A stretch of DNA of 64,000 nucleotides from Sipunculus nudus (GCA_026874595.1 CM049322.1:38036840-38100839), one strand, 5' to 3'; counted from the first letter of the stretch, positions 36,427 through 51,289 are shown. Notes: a model not told the origin generated them from the letters alone. Numbers and translations are program-made.

Positions 36427-37336
36427 AACTTATGTGGAAAAGTGCCTGTTGCGGACAGAGTAAACCAATTCACGATCCGGATTATTTGCTAGTGCGGTTG
36501 CGGCCTAAGCTAAGTCAATGATACCTTGAAAACGACCGTCGTAAGCCCGAGAGATGATAAATATAGACTGCTTACTACTGTGAAGGCCATTCGAAGCCTG
36601 ATTCACTAAAACAAACCGTAACTGTGTCAGCTTTTAAGATATGAAAGCTCTCAGAGATGACAAGGGACGAACGTTTTATGATTACTGGCATCATAATTCC
36701 AACCCGGGGAGCCCTAATGGATTATCTCGTGGCGGAATAATATGAAACTCAATACCCCCATTGTTTAATCTTGTTTCAAAAGAATGCTGGTTGCTTTAGA
36801 TCTCCGTGCAAATCCTATAAATAACCTCTTGTTTCATGCCAAAGTATTCTCCAGAAACTTTGGCGGCTTCGACATTGTACTTACGGACTAATACCGTTTA
36901 ATGATTTCTTGCGAAACTAGGATAAATTAAAAAATAAATCATTCTGCTGCATTCGTGTGGGTGTTTTCCGGGAGCTGTTCGTGTTCCAACAGACAAGATG
37001 ATAAACAAGTCGTCCATGGACCATGACGCTCAGCTAAATTTTGAACTAGAGAGGTGTAAATTTATATAACTTTTAAAAGAACAAAATGTTTCCTTCCATC
37101 CAGATTACAGGGTATAAACGCCTCGTGCAGGAATCAATTTAGACTTCATGTTCTGCTTTCAAGGAAACAGCAGGAGCGCCAAACGTCGAAAATATAGCTC
37201 AGTTGACAGTAAACAGATGGCTAATAAAGAAACCAATGAACAGTAAATGTACTAAGACTTAGGAAAATCAACGCGCCCACAGCTTAGAAACCTGCACGAA
37301 AGCTTTCTCAGAAATACTGTTAACTACCAGCATGGA

Positions 37337-37513
37337 GTGGGCGGTCGAGGGGTAAATCGCTCGGCTCTTTCCGCCAGCTATTCGAGTTCGATACCTGGCG
37401 TGGCTATCAGAGCGGGATGCAGGGCTCGTCCAAGGCCGGAGGTTTTCACCAGTGTCTCTTCAACCTCCAGACTCTACCAAACATCATCATATATTTGTAA
37501 AGGTAAAAAAAAA
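37337..37513 (+). mobile_element. SINE-A (+), C4 copy
   Basis: Same element with a shortened body (about 10 bp missing in the ccagtttcccc region) and a B box gagttcgatacc. Confidence 0.7.
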
Positions 37514-37519
37514 GAGGTG

Positions 37520-37840
37520 ACGGTGGGGGTTTATAATCTGATATCACCGATGGTGTCAGTCTCACCGACTTCATACTTTGCCTTTCTGGTTTTTCGGGCA
37601 TGTTTATTCTTGTAGCTTTTCTTGGCTCCCTGGGAAGCATACAACCAAAGCAGCTTTATAAGGCGCTAGAAGGTTATTCGTTCTTCATAAGTCTGCCGCC
37701 TATCACCAGTATCCATTCACTCCTGGGTCGAGAGAGCGCACCCTTGTGGTAAAGACCTTTGCTAGGAGTCTTAGCGCTGACGGCGGTCAGAACGGGACGG
37801 GAACAAGTCGAGCGCCGTATCTTAAACGCAACCACGCTCC
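37520..37840 (-). mobile_element. SINE-B (-), C4 copy, deletion in head
   Basis: The stretch between gggaac and aagtcgagcg is deleted relative to C2/C3. This removes part of the anticodon-to-T-arm region, so the internal promoter is damaged. Confidence 0.6.
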
Positions 37841-37889
37841 ACAATCAATGTATAATGAATATGTTGTATTTATTGTTATTGTATAAAAT

Positions 37890-38472
37890 TAGCGTCATGT
37901 CGACCCTCTGACATTACGACCAGATTACTGGCGCCAGAGTATCATTACATCTAAGTCTGAGGGTGGCATTATAAGGCCTGATAATGATGCAAATATTTTT
38001 GTCATTTCGGACAACGCTTCATGGACTACGGGTACACTGAAAATCAACATAAACCAGACCAATCGTTTCCATTTATTTTGTGTACTAATAATACCAAACA
38101 TGAACGAGAAAAATTCCGTTTTAACCTAGCACATTTGTAAACTCCTCGGCATGTTTGTTGGATTTATGACCGCATGAACACAAGCAAGGCTCGCACGGAT
38201 TACAGGACGCAGGCAGCTTGTAGGCGATACAGGAAATGGTCCGTGTAAAAAGAGAAGGTGTCTCAGTTTGGGTTTGTAAGCTCACATGTATACTATTGTG
38301 TAAATTCATCATTCTTAGCATAATATTGGGATTATGGACGTTTTCCACAATATGAATGCAACCTGATGCAAGACCACTGCGATACATTCCTCGATATTAC
38401 TAGTATCACGACTCGAGTAGGCTTACCATCCCAATTATCCGATTTTCTTCTGAGTTGGGTTTTCACGGCTAG
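37890..38472 (+). mobile_element. Alpha-prime MITE, C4 copy
   Basis: Same element, with tataaaat on both sides. Confidence 0.7.
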
Positions 38473-38834
38473 TATAAAATATGGTGACAGTTTTAGTACA
38501 CATACTAAATAGGCCGCACATAGAAGGGACGAGCGACGAGAAGAGATCGGACCGGACTTGAATCCGGTTAGGTCCGCCCTGTTTGTGGCACTCAGCGGAC
38601 CGGACTTCTAGTCCGGGACCTCTCCGGGCCCAGTCTTGAGCGATCTGACCATATAACTTGGAGGACGCAGGTATGTATCGACTAAGCAGTAAGGTTCATG
38701 AGAGCTTTACTTTGTCTAAAATACAAGTTATTTACCATCCTCGCCTCCACAATATTGATATTTTACAGAACCATGCATTCTTTAAAATGAAAAAAAAACA
38801 TATGCTGGAGTCAGACATCGGTCAGAGGAAACCA

Positions 38835-39050
38835 AGTGAGAAACTAAAAATCTGTATTCTAATGAAAGCAAGCCTCCGCCATTCCCTTTTTCGACCCACA
38901 ATCCAAGGTTCAATTGTGCATTAGTGACCGTACATTTCATGAGATTCCGTACATGACTGCGTGAGCTATGTTGTGAACTAACACACAAACACACACACAC
39001 ACACACGGACGAGAATAAAGGCGTACCCTCCTGGCGGCGAAAGTATGATT
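38835..39050 (+). mobile_element. TE-C segment, C4 copy, internally deleted
   Basis: Same deletion as C3; CA tract at about 38980-39006. Confidence 0.7.
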
Positions 39051-40159
39051 GACTTTCGTATATTTCGGGCAGAAAAAGAAGTCCCATATAAGACATCCAT
39101 CAGATCAAGTCAAGTGAGAAAATATTGCCCCTCCTTTTATGCATAAATTTGAAAGCCACTAATAAACAATAAACAGAAACAAATCAGTATTGCAGCTTTG
39201 TTTTATGTAATTCTTCCACCAGGCATAAAAAGACAGGAAAAAGCATCAGACAAAAGAAAATCCGATTTTTTTAAATTAAACCGAGCCACCCAAGCGCTTC
39301 ACTAGATCTCCCGCTAGAACGGAGACAGACAATAGTTTTGTCTCGTGGCTTATGTACCCTGGTCCACTTAAATTATATAAGAGGGGTATTCTTCTGTCTG
39401 TAGTTTTCTCAGGAAGGTAACAAACTGTGTTGGACGGGACCATGACTTGAGAAGCATAGAGATACATGTTCAACCGAACCCCCTCGCCAAATCTTACACA
39501 CAAGAGTGTCCCTTCTTTACCCAAAGTTGAAATAGGTGACCTGACGTCGTAACTTGTTGATTTCTACAATGAAGACAGTCGTATGTTTCCCTGCTTTTCT
39601 GTAATGTTTTTTTTTATATCGTGTAAGTATATGCAGATAATTATGTATTACTCACAATTCTGCTGCGCCTGCAACTACACAAATATATAACATAACCAAA
39701 GTGAACTTACATGTCTCCATGTAACAGTAACTGATAACAAAAGTTTGCTTTTCGTAAGTTGCTTATTTGTGGTTCGGTTTAACGGGAATTCTTAGACGAA
39801 GTTTCGCATAACACTTCTTATATATAAAGATCAAATGGAAGCATCGTACGATTAATCGAGAATAAAAAAGAATGCCATATAACCGGAGGGTACCAATCCA
39901 TATAATGCTAACCCGCCTGACTCCATCTAAAAGGGGCATTGTCTTTTCTTTTGTCAAGGCGGAAGGTTATCGCCAGGAGGTTAAACATTTAGTTCTCTTT
40001 GTGTTTGTGTCTGTAATCGACCACAACATAACTTACATATTCCTGACTTGGATCTCAGAAAACCTTTAGGTCTTTTCGAGATCTGACCAAGATGAATCTA
40101 TCAGATTTTGGTGTAGATCCAATTCATGGTACGGATTCAGGAACGCCATAAAGGAATGT

Positions 40160-40590
40160 TGTTACGGGGTGACATAAAAGCGGACCGAACTGTCTCGCTA
40201 GTGAAGCTTGCTTTGCTAGCGAAGCGGTTTGTACGCCGGACTTGTGCGCCACCGACCTGGGTTCGACTCCCGGATCGGCCCAGGATTTTCCCCTGATTTA
40301 TTTGTCTTCGTAGCAAAATGGGGTCTCGTCTAACGTGACGGTTAACTTTATGGCCCAGTGAATAAGCTCACCAAAGTGTGACTCCTGGATAATTAGTGTT
40401 GTTCTGGTAGCAGAACGCTCTTAAGAAGGGGATGTGTTACGGGGTGACATAAAGCGGACCGAACTGTCTCGCTAGTTAAGCTTGCTTTACTAGCGAAGCG
40501 GCTGGTACGCCGGATTTGTGCGCCACCGACCTAGGTTCGACACCCGGATCGGCCCAGAATTTTCCCCTCATCAATTTCCTCTTCGTAACA
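40160..40590 (+). mobile_element. TRIM-like element, C4 copy
   Basis: Repeats 40160-40315 and 40435-40590 (156 bp each) with a 119-bp core. Same sequence as C3. Confidence 0.75.
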
Positions 40591-41576
40591 ATATTAACTT
40601 ATGTACAGTCACTTATAGACGAATGAACCATGTTATATTGTTGCGGAACCTAATAACAACAGATCTCGTAGTCGTGACGAGCATAATGTTGGTTACGGAG
40701 ATAAATAAAAATAAGATTCTGTAACACTAGGCAGCGTGAAATGTCTAGGGGAATGAATAAAGAAGTCAGTGTTTTTTTTTGTTAACAAATAATTATAATT
40801 TATTCTTAAAACAACCCTAACATTACACTACACTAAATCAATACAATTACACAGTATATAACAACAGTATAGCAGTAAATCAATACAATTACACAGTATA
40901 ATAAATAAAGTGTACAGTACCAGATCGAGTGTCCGGCTCCTAGGCTATTCTAAATACCACCACTGTCACAGCTCATAAAGTCCTTTAAAACTAATAATCC
41001 ACGTAAACAGTTCAAATAGTCCAACGTAAAGCTCTTGTAATAATCCCGAAGGCATATTGGAGACAGTCCCACTAAATCTGCATGGAGTTCGTAGAATCCC
41101 TGACACTACTGCAATTATCGGTAAAAAACTTGACTCACACTCTTCCGTGTCCGATGGAATTTTTTTCTCTCCCCCCCCCCTCTATACACAGCCCCTAATT
41201 TATAGCTTCTCACCCCAAAGCCTAGAAACTTCTATTTCACGAACAATCCAAAGAACAAAACAATACATAATACACATGCGCCCAAAGAACAATACAAAAC
41301 ACGCGTTCTTAGAGCGCGAGCAGCCCAAAAAAATCCAAATTAGCATGAGCGCTGCCTTTACACGCCAGGGTTCACCCAGAACGGATTAAAGCGAGCGCTG
41401 TGTCTCTACACGCCATAGCGATTGACGCCCAGGGCTTGATCCTAACACGAAACAGAATGCCAACAGCGCACAACAAAAGAGACAGCTGTAAAATATGGAT
41501 CGAATAACTTGATATTTTTACCTTGACCCTATGTTCAAGATCGTGACCTTTATTGACCTCTAACCGAAACCTAACC

Positions 41577-41616
<40 letters not shown>

Positions 41617-42350
41617 ATATTATACCACATCACGATGGTTTAAGCTTACCTTAGTTAACCTTTCTGATAAAAAAGAATAAAAAAAGAGATAAATCTTAGT
41701 TTACCTTCTTTATAAAAAAAACTTTCAGAGATACATGTTTCAAATAATCTTAGAGTTGGGTAAGATAAAATTTAATATCAGGAAATAGGTCTCCCTTTGA
41801 AGAACGTATAGCGATTCTTTCAAGTATGTTTAATCTTATAACTTTTTCATTTTAGTTACGACTTGGACATGAAATCGAACTTTGAAGCAGGAAAGGGATG
41901 TACACATAACCTTAGGAAAATACTTACGCTTGGAAGATCAAAAATATTAGACTTCCGTTGCATGTCTGCTTCCATGCTTGGCGTAACCAACCAACCAGGG
42001 GTACAGGCCTGCGAAATGAGCCTCACAGTCAGAATACTATATGCCTGTCAAGTCACCATAATATAGACACCTATGTCTCTATCCAAAGTCTTCACAGGTG
42101 ACTGGAAATGGGTTATAGAACCGGCACTTCCATTAGGGGTTCTTTTAATGTTCACTTATAATTTTAGCCTGTGCCACGTTTCGGCTAGGTTTGGTGCCTG
42201 CAGTCTTATGGGGTGTAACACCGATTATTCCAGATCACTCAGGCGGTGTTTAGTGATGCGTCCTAAAAAGAGCTCATAGCCAGTAGCTAGTTCTGTATGT
42301 ATTGCTAGTGAGACAATGTTTTAATGTCATGGAGGTCTATGTCCTACTAA

Positions 42351-42351
<1 letters not shown>

Positions 42352-42407
<56 letters not shown>

Positions 42408-42446
42408 AATATGGCATATGGTGTTCGACGCCGTTACGCGATCAGG

Positions 42447-42514
<68 letters not shown>

Positions 42515-42958
42515 AGTGTGTGATAACCGTTCATGTATTTTGGGTGGCAACGTAAGGACGGCTTGACTGAAGAATAAAAAGGTCGATGATATAGCCGAAT
42601 ACAGATCGATGGAAGGAGCGATGGAAAAGGGAGCAGATATAAAAAAAGGTAAATGAGAGAGAGATGGAGAGAGAGACAGAGAGAGACAGAGACAGAGACA
42701 GAAAGAGAGACAGAAAGAGAGAGAGTGAGAAAAAGAGAAACTGATCGAGAGACAAAGAGAGAGAGGCATAGAGACAGAAAAACAGAGCCAGAGAGAGACA
42801 GAAAGAGAGACAGGACGAGAGAGAGAGAGTGATTGAGAGAGAAACTGAACGAGAGACAAAGAGAGAGAGGCAGACAAACAGAGACAGAGAGAGACAGAAA
42901 GAGAGAGAGAGAGAATTATTAACAGACAGACAGATCTATATACAGGGGAAGAGGAAGA
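42352..42958. repeat. (TA)n-spacer-(TA)n plus polypurine tract, C4
   Basis: As C3; the (TA)n lengths differ slightly. Confidence 0.9.
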
Positions 42959-43147
42959 TTCAATTAATGAAAACGTTAAAACTAATCACCGATTGGCCAA
43001 CCTTTTTTATTATTTATTTAAATATTTCCTGGACGTTTGATTCAATATTAAGTGAATATCCATCCAAATATCGTCAATGAACCTATGTTTCGAATATGAC
43101 TCACGCAAAAAATTGACATAAGCACAACTCAGAAAAAGGAATACAAT

Positions 43148-43162
43148 CACCAGAGGGCGCTG
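43148..43162 (+). promoter_or_regulatory. CTCF-like site, C4
   Basis: Identical motif, same orientation. Confidence 0.5.
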
Positions 43163-44887
43163 TTGACTGATATATTCCTGTGCTCAATAAGTGTAAGTTA
43201 GTCTTTACAAAAGATATTTCTTTCTTGATAAATTTTCGAATACCTACTTAACGGGAAACTTTACCTAATTTCCCTGGGCATGATGTACGCAAAACGTGAA
43301 CATAACCAAATTTGATCGTTTTTCTTTCAAAAATAAATTATCGCGTAAACTGTGTCCATGTGACGGAGATGACATAAAAAAACGTGATACAAGTCACACA
43401 GGGTTAGGTTAACAACAGCTGAGATTTCCGTAGAGTTCTTGGGAACGAGAATAAGAGCATTTATTTTAAGAACTAGGTGGTCTGAAGTAAGTGACTGTTC
43501 TTCGCGGAGAAACCTCTCAAGAAAGAAAGGCGTTTAGGTTTTTAGTTAAACTGAAACAGCATTCTTGTGTGAACAATGTTTGTACAACTTTCAAGCATTG
43601 ATAAAATGTCAGATCAAAAGAAAGCTTAAGGCCCTGCACAGAAATACATTGATTTTTCTTGTACAGATTTCTTTAAAGAATGTTATATAATAATTTAATA
43701 AAGGGATGACATATGAAAAGGTCATAGTTTCAAGAAAACGCACCACACATACTGTTATTCTTTTACCATCAATGAAAATTCTTTCCTCGTCCCATATGGC
43801 AAAACTCAGGTGTTTTTCCAAATAGGAACAGGGCAACGTTGAATATTTTGCAGCTTTTCATTTTAAACAGCTGAGCGCTTGTATTCCATCCTGACCGGGT
43901 TAGGTAAGAATTTTTACTAGAGACCTTCTTCTGAACCTCTTCTTCAATTAGCGACACCTATAACATTCACATTGAGCAACTGACTACTTTACTGCTATAT
44001 GTCCAAGCATAAAACCCGCTTTGTATATGACCAATCTGGGATTAGGACAACGTAATCAAGACACTTGTACACCGCTTTAATTTTGGAGCCTGTTCACAAT
44101 GTTGCAAATCACTTCTGGATGAATGAGGGCAGATGAAAAACGAGGTTTTTAATTCTTGTGTAATATTCAATAAATAGATTATTGGCAAGCCGTATTCCTT
44201 TTCAATTTAACGCTAGGATAAGGGCAGAGGAATATTTAGATTATAAAGTTTATATATACTGTTTAATAATTTATCAATTATTAAAGGGTCTATACCTTAA
44301 GATAATCCCTTGACGCCGATCACAACACACATAGGCTGATCCTTTTGTTAATAACCCCATATATAACATGTGGGGGGGGGGGCTTTACACATTCAACGTG
44401 GTGATCTGGCGTACGATAGACGAACTAATGTTAGACGTTAGACGAAGGTTTTTCAATGTTATAGTTTTGCAACTGGTAAGCTTTCAGTGTTCCCATATAT
44501 ACAACATGTCTAATCTGCAAACATATATCAACACCTTTCATTAAACTTTCTTCAATTAACATATAAAATCCCGCATTTCAATAACGCCGTATCTAAAACG
44601 GATTATACTAAACCGGTTTATTTTAGTCTGGAAGTAGTGTCCGCACTTTAGTTCGCCTTACAAAAGGCCAAATCGGTTTATTCAATAAAAAGTGACCCAA
44701 TTAGTTCTACGCCTTGGTTGTAAATCTGATGCTGCAAAAAGCGATATTTGGCTGGAAGGATTAGGTCAAATGGTAGCAAAACTGGTCTCACGAAGACGAG
44801 ATACCGACTCCTATACGAACTATAGGAACCGCTTTATGGTAAACCGGACTAAAGTAAATGGAACTACTCCATAGGCCTGAACTAATG

Positions 44888-45362
44888 TAGCGTTGTATCA
44901 GCCCTCTGACATCACGACCAGGTCACTGGCCTGCCATAGTGCCTTTACTTCTTGGTCTGATCCTTTCTTGGTCATCTTATAAGGCCACATGACGATGCAA
45001 ATATTTTCGTCATTTCTGACAACGCCTCATGGTCAAGAGATACACTGTCAATTAATATAAACCAGACTAATCGTTTCCATTTTAGTTATCTTTCTAACAA
45101 CACCAAACATAGGGAGAAAAGTTCCATTCCAACTCAGCATATTGGTAAATCCCTCCACATGTTTGTTGAATTTCTAATTTATTCTCTTGTATTAATGCAT
45201 CATTCGTAGCATAATGTTAAGATTATGGGCTGTTTACAACAATATGAATGCAACATGATGGAAAACTGCTGTGATGCAGTCAAAGGTACAGCTTGTACCA
45301 CGACTCAAGTAGGCTTACCAGCCAAATTATCATTGCCTACTGAGTCGGAGTGTCACGGCAAG
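44888..45362 (+). mobile_element. Alpha: hAT-like MITE, C5 copy
   Basis: Practically identical to the C4 copy, with the same 8-bp flanks. Confidence 0.7.
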
Positions 45363-46272
45363 AACTTATGTGGAAAAGTGCCTGTTGCGGACAGAGTAAA
45401 CCAATTCACGATCCGGATTATTTGCTAGTGCGGTTGCGGCCTAAGCTAAGTCAATGATACCTTGAAAACGACCGTCGTAAGCCCGAGAGATGATAAATAT
45501 AGACTGCTAACTACTGTGAAGGCCATTCGAAGCCTGATTCACTAAAACAAACCGTAACTGTGTCAGCTTTTAAGATATGAAAGCTCTCAGAGATGACAAG
45601 GGACGAACGTTTTATGATTACTGGCATCATAATTCCAACCCGGGGAGCCCTAATGGATTATCTCGTGGCGGAATAATATGAAACTCAATACCCCCATTGT
45701 TTAATCTTGTTTCAAAAGAATGCTGGTTGCTTTAGATCTCCGTGCAAATCCTATAAATAACCTCTTGTTTCATGCCAAAGTATTCTCCAGAAACTTTGGC
45801 GGCTTCGACATTGTACTTACGGACTAATACCGTTTAATGATTTCTTGCGAAACTAGGATAAATTAAAAAATAAATCATTCTGCTGCATTCGTGTGGGTGT
45901 TTTCCGGGAGCTGTTCGTGTTCCAACAGACAAGATGATAAACAAGTCGTCCATGGACCATGACGCTCAGCTAAATTTTGAACTAGAGAGGTGTAAATTTA
46001 TATAACTTTTAAAAGAACAAAATGTTTCCTTCCATCCAGATTACAGGGTATAAACGCCTCGTGCAGGAATCAATTTAGACTTCATGTTCTGCTTTCAAGG
46101 AAACAGCAGGAGCGCCAAACGTCGAAAATATAGCTCAGTTGACAGTAAACAGATGGCTAATAAAGAAACCAATGAACAGTAAATGTACTAAGACTTAGGA
46201 AAATCAACGCGCCCACAGCTTAGAAACCTGCACGAAAGCTTTCTCAGAAATACTGTTAACTACCAGCATGGA

Positions 46273-46449
46273 GTGGGCGGTCGAGGGGTAAATCGCTCGG
46301 CTCTTTCCGCCAGCTATTCGAGTTCGATACCTGGCGTGGCTATCAGAGCGGGATGCAGGGCTCGTCCAAGGCCGGAGGTTTTCACCAGTGTCTCTTCAAC
46401 CTCCAGACTCTACCAAACATCATCATATATTTGTAAAGGTAAAAAAAAA
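46273..46449 (+). mobile_element. SINE-A (+), C5 copy
   Basis: Identical to the C4 copy as far as I can see. Confidence 0.7.
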
Positions 46450-46455
46450 GAGGTG

Positions 46456-46776
46456 ACGGTGGGGGTTTATAATCTGATATCACCGATGGTGTCAGTCTCA
46501 CCGACTTCATACTTTGCCTTTCTGGTTTTTCGGGCATGTTTATTCTTGTAGCTTTTCTTGGCTCCCTGGGAAGCATACAACCAAAGCAGCTTTATAAGGC
46601 GCTAGAAGGTTATTCGTTCTTCATAAGTCTGCCGCCTATCACCAGTATCCATTCACTCCTGGGTCGAGAGAGCGCACCCTTGTGGTAAAGACCTTTGCTA
46701 GGAGTCTTAGCGCTGACGGCGGTCAGAACGGGACGGGAACAAGTCGAGCGCCGTATCTTAAACGCAACCACGCTCC
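46456..46776 (-). mobile_element. SINE-B (-), C5 copy, deletion in head
   Basis: Same as C4. Confidence 0.6.
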
Positions 46777-46825
46777 ACAATCAATGTATAATGAATATGT
46801 TGTATTTATTGTTATTGTATAAAAT

Positions 46826-47408
46826 TAGCGTCATGTCGACCCTCTGACATTACGACCAGATTACTGGCGCCAGAGTATCATTACATCTAAGTCTGAGGGT
46901 GGCATTATAAGGCCTGATAATGATGCAAATATTTTTGTCATTTCGGACAACGCTTCATGGACTACGGGTACACTGAAAATCAACATAAACCAGACCAATC
47001 GTTTCCATTTATTTTGTGTACTAATAATACCAAACATGAACGAGAAAAATTCCGTTTTAACCTAGCACATTTGTAAACTCCTCGGCATGTTTGTTGGATT
47101 TATGACCGCATGAACACAAGCAAGGCTCGCACGGATTACAGGACGCAGGCAGCTTGTAGGCGATACAGGAAATGGTCCGTGTAAAAAGAGAAGGTGTCTC
47201 AGTTTGGGTTTGTAAGCTCACATGTATACTATTGTGTAAATTCATCATTCTTAGCATAATATTGGGATTATGGACGTTTTCCACAATATGAATGCAACCT
47301 GATGCAAGACCACTGCGATACATTCCTCGATATTACTAGTATCACGACTCGAGTAGGCTTACCATCCCAATTATCCGATTTTCTTCTGAGTTGGGTTTTC
47401 ACGGCTAG
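46826..47408 (+). mobile_element. Alpha-prime MITE, C5 copy
   Basis: Same element as C4. Confidence 0.7.
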
Positions 47409-47771
47409 TATAAAATATGGTGACAGTTTTAGTACACATACTAAATAGGCCGCACATAGAAGGGACGAGCGACGAGAAGAGATCGGACCGGACTTGAATC
47501 CGGTTAGGTCCGCCCTGTTTGTGGCACTCAGCGGACCGGACTTCTAGTCCGGGACCTCTCCGGGCCCAGTCTTGAGCGATCTGACCATATAACTTGGAGG
47601 ACGCAGGTATGTATCGACTAAGCAGTAAGGTTCATGAGAGCTTTACTTTGTCTAAAATACAAGTTATTTACCATCCTCGCCTCCACAATATTGATATTTT
47701 ACAGAACCATGCATTCTTTAAAATGAAAAAAAAAACATATGCTGGAGTCAGACATCGGTCAGAGGAAACCA

Positions 47772-47990
47772 AGTGAGAAACTAAAAATCTGTATTCTAAT
47801 GAAAGCAAGCCTCCGCCATTCCCTTTTTCGACCCACAATCCAAGGTTCAATTGTGCATTAGTGACCGTACATTTCATGAGATTCCGTACATGACTGCGTG
47901 AGCTATGTTGTGAACTAACACACAAACACACACACACACACACGGACGAGAATAAAGGCGTACCCTCCTGGCGGCGAAAGTATGATTGAC
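47772..47990 (+). mobile_element. TE-C segment, C5 copy, internally deleted
   Basis: As C4. Confidence 0.7.
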
Positions 47991-49096
47991 TTTCGTATAT
48001 TTCGGGCAGAAAAAGAAGTCCCATATAAGACATCCATCAGATCAAGTCAAGTGAGAAAATATTGCCCCTCCTTTTATGCATAAATTTGAAAGCCACTAAT
48101 AAACAATAAACAGAAACAAATCAGTATTGCAGCTTTGTTTTATGTAATTCTTCCACCAGGCATAAAAAGACAGGAAAAAGCATCAGACAAAAGAAAATCC
48201 GATTTTTTTAAATTAAACCGAGCCACCCAAGCGCTTCACTAGATCTCCCGCTAGAACGGAGACAGACAATAGTTTTGTCTCGTGGCTTATGTACCCTGGT
48301 CCACTTAAATTATATAAGAGGGGTATTCTTCTGTCTGTAGTTTTCTCAGGAAGGTAACAAACTGTGTTGGACGGGACCATGACTTGAGAAGCATAGAGAT
48401 ACATGTTCAACCGAACCCCCTCGCCAAATCTTACACACAAGAGTGTCCCTTCTTTACCCAAAGTTGAAATAGGTGACCTGACGTCGTAACTTGTTGATTT
48501 CTACAATGAAGACAGTCGTATGTTTCCCTGCTTTTCTGTAATGTTTTTTTTTATATCGTGTAAGTATATGCAGATAATTATGTATTACTCACAATTCTGC
48601 TGCGCCTGCAACTACACAAATATATAACATAACCAAAGTGAACTTACATGTCTCCATGTAACAGTAACTGATAACAAAAGTTTGCTTTTCGTAAGTTGCT
48701 TATTTGTGGTTCGGTTTAACGGGAATTCTTAGACGAAGTTTCGCATAACACTTCTTATATATAAAGATCAAATGGAAGCATCGTACGATTAATCGAGAAT
48801 AAAAAAGAATGCCATATAACCGGAGGGTACCAATCCATATAATGCTAACCCGCCTGACTCCATCTAAAAGGGGCATTGTCTTTTCTTTTGTCAAGGCGGA
48901 AGGTTATCGCCAGGAGGTTAAACATTTAGTTCTCTTTGTGTTTGTGTCTGTAATCGACCACAACATAACTTACATATTCCTGACTTGGATCTCAGAAAAC
49001 CTTTAGGTCTTTTCGAGATCTGACCAAGATGAATCTATCAGATTTTGGTGTAGATCCAATTCATGGTACGGATTCAGGAACGCCATAAAGGAATGT

Positions 49097-49527
49097 TGTT
49101 ACGGGGTGACATAAAAGCGGACCGAACTGTCTCGCTAGTGAAGCTTGCTTTGCTAGCGAAGCGGTTTGTACGCCGGACTTGTGCGCCACCGACCTGGGTT
49201 CGACTCCCGGATCGGCCCAGGATTTTCCCCTGATTTATTTGTCTTCGTAGCAAAATGGGGTCTCGTCTAACGTGACGGTTAACTTTATGGCCCAGTGAAT
49301 AAGCTCACCAAAGTGTGACTCCTGGATAATTAGTGTTGTTCTGGTAGCAGAACGCTCTTAAGAAGGGGATGTGTTACGGGGTGACATAAAGCGGACCGAA
49401 CTGTCTCGCTAGTTAAGCTTGCTTTACTAGCGAAGCGGCTGGTACGCCGGATTTGTGCGCCACCGACCTAGGTTCGACACCCGGATCGGCCCAGAATTTT
49501 CCCCTCATCAATTTCCTCTTCGTAACA
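49097..49527 (+). mobile_element. TRIM-like element, C5 copy
   Basis: Repeats 49097-49252 and 49372-49527 (156 bp each). Same sequence as C3. Confidence 0.75.
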
Positions 49528-50512
49528 ATATTAACTTATGTACAGTCACTTATAGACGAATGAACCATGTTATATTGTTGCGGAACCTAATAACAACAGA
49601 TCTCGTAGTCGTGACGAGCATAATGTTGGTTACGGAGATAAATAAAAATAAGATTCTGTAACACTAGGCAGCGTGAAATGTCTAGGGGAATGAATAAAGA
49701 AGTCAGTGTTTTTTTTTGTTAACAAATAATTATAATTTATTCTTAAAACAACCCTAACATTACACTACACTAAATCAATACAATTACACAGTATATAACA
49801 ACAGTATAGCAGTAAATCAATACAATTACACAGTATAATAAATAAAGTGTACAGTACCAGATCGAGTGTCCGGCTCCTAGGCTATTCTAAATACCACCAC
49901 TGTCACAGCTCATAAAGTCCTTTAAAACTAATAATCCACGTAAACAGTTCAAATAGTCCAACGTAAAGCTCTTGTAATAATCCCGAAGGCATACTGGAGA
50001 CAGTCCCACTAAATCTGCATGGAGTTCGTAGAATCCCTGACACTACTGCAATTATCGGTAAAAAACTTGACTCACACTCTTCCGTGTCCGATGGAATTTT
50101 TTTCTCTCCCCCCCCCTCTATACACAGCCCCTAATTTATAGCTTCTCACCCCAAAGCCTAGAAACTTCTATTTCACGAACAATCCAAAGAACAAAACAAT
50201 ACATAATACACATGCGCCCAAAGAACAATACAAAACACGCGTTCTTAGAGCGCGAGCAGCCCAAAAAAATCCAAATTAGCATGAGCGCTGCCTTTACACG
50301 CCAGGGTTCACCCAGAACGGATTAAAGCGAGCGCTGTGTCTCTACACGCCATAGCGATTGACGCCCAGGGCTTGATCCTAACACGAAACAGAATGCCAAC
50401 AGCGCACAACAAAAGAGACAGCTGTAAAATATGGATCGAATAACTTGATATTTTTACCTTGACCCTATGTTCAAGATCGTGACCTTTATTGACCTCTAAC
50501 CGAAACCTAACC

Positions 50513-50554
<42 letters not shown>

Positions 50555-51288
50555 ATATTATACCACATCACGATGGTTTAAGCTTACCTTAGTTAACCTT
50601 TCTGATAAAAAAGAATAAAAAAAGAGATAAATCTTAGTTTACCTTCTTTATAAAAAAAACTTTCAGAGATACATGTTTCAAATAATCTTAGAGTTGGGTA
50701 AGATAAAATTTAATATCAGGAAATAGGTCTCCCTTTGAAGAACGTATAGCGATTCTTTCAAGTATGTTTAATCTTATAACTTTTTCATTTTAGTTACGAC
50801 TTGGACATGAAATCGAACTTTGAAGCAGGAAAGGGATGTACACATAACCTTAGGAAAATACTTACGCTTGGAAGATCAAAAATATTAGACTTCCGTTGCA
50901 TGTCTGCTTCCATGCTTGGCGTAACCAACCAACCAGGGGTACAGGCCTGCGAAATGAGCCTCACAGTCAGAATACTATATGCCTGTCAAGTCACCATAAT
51001 ATAGACACCTATGTCTCTATCCAAAGTCTTCACAGGTGACTGGAAATGGGTTATAGAACCGGCACTTCCATTAGGGGTTCTTTTAATGTTCACTTATAAT
51101 TTTAGCCTGTGCCACGTTTCGGCTAGGTTTGGTGCCTGCAGTCTTATGGGGTGTAACACCGATTATTCCAGATCACTCAGGCGGTGTTTAGTGATGCGTC
51201 CTAAAAAGAGCTCATAGCCAGTAGCTAGTTCTGTATGTATTGCTAGTGAGACAATGTTTTAATGTCATGGAGGTCTATGTCCTACTAA

Positions 51289-51289
<1 letters not shown>

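Larger units (their letters stand above)
35578..44513 (+). repeat. Macrosatellite unit C4
   Basis: Nearly identical to C5 and to C6 up to 58.01 kb. C4-C6 share three marks absent from C1-C3: a deletion of about 110 bp at 36747 (gaaac joined to tcaatacccc), an insertion of about 70 bp at 37200-37270, and a small deletion in the minus-strand SINE near 37804. Confidence 0.9.

Noticed and set aside
13846-51217. 68-codon open frame (beginning Met-Ser-Leu-Ser-Lys-Val-Phe) kept in all five full units, preceded in the same frame by another frame of about 67 codons
   Set aside because: Between units most differences I could see change the amino acid (Lys/Thr, Leu/Phe, Leu/Ser, Leu/Pro, Asp/Gly) against about one silent change, so there is no purifying selection. 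A stop separates the two frames and no domain is recognisable.
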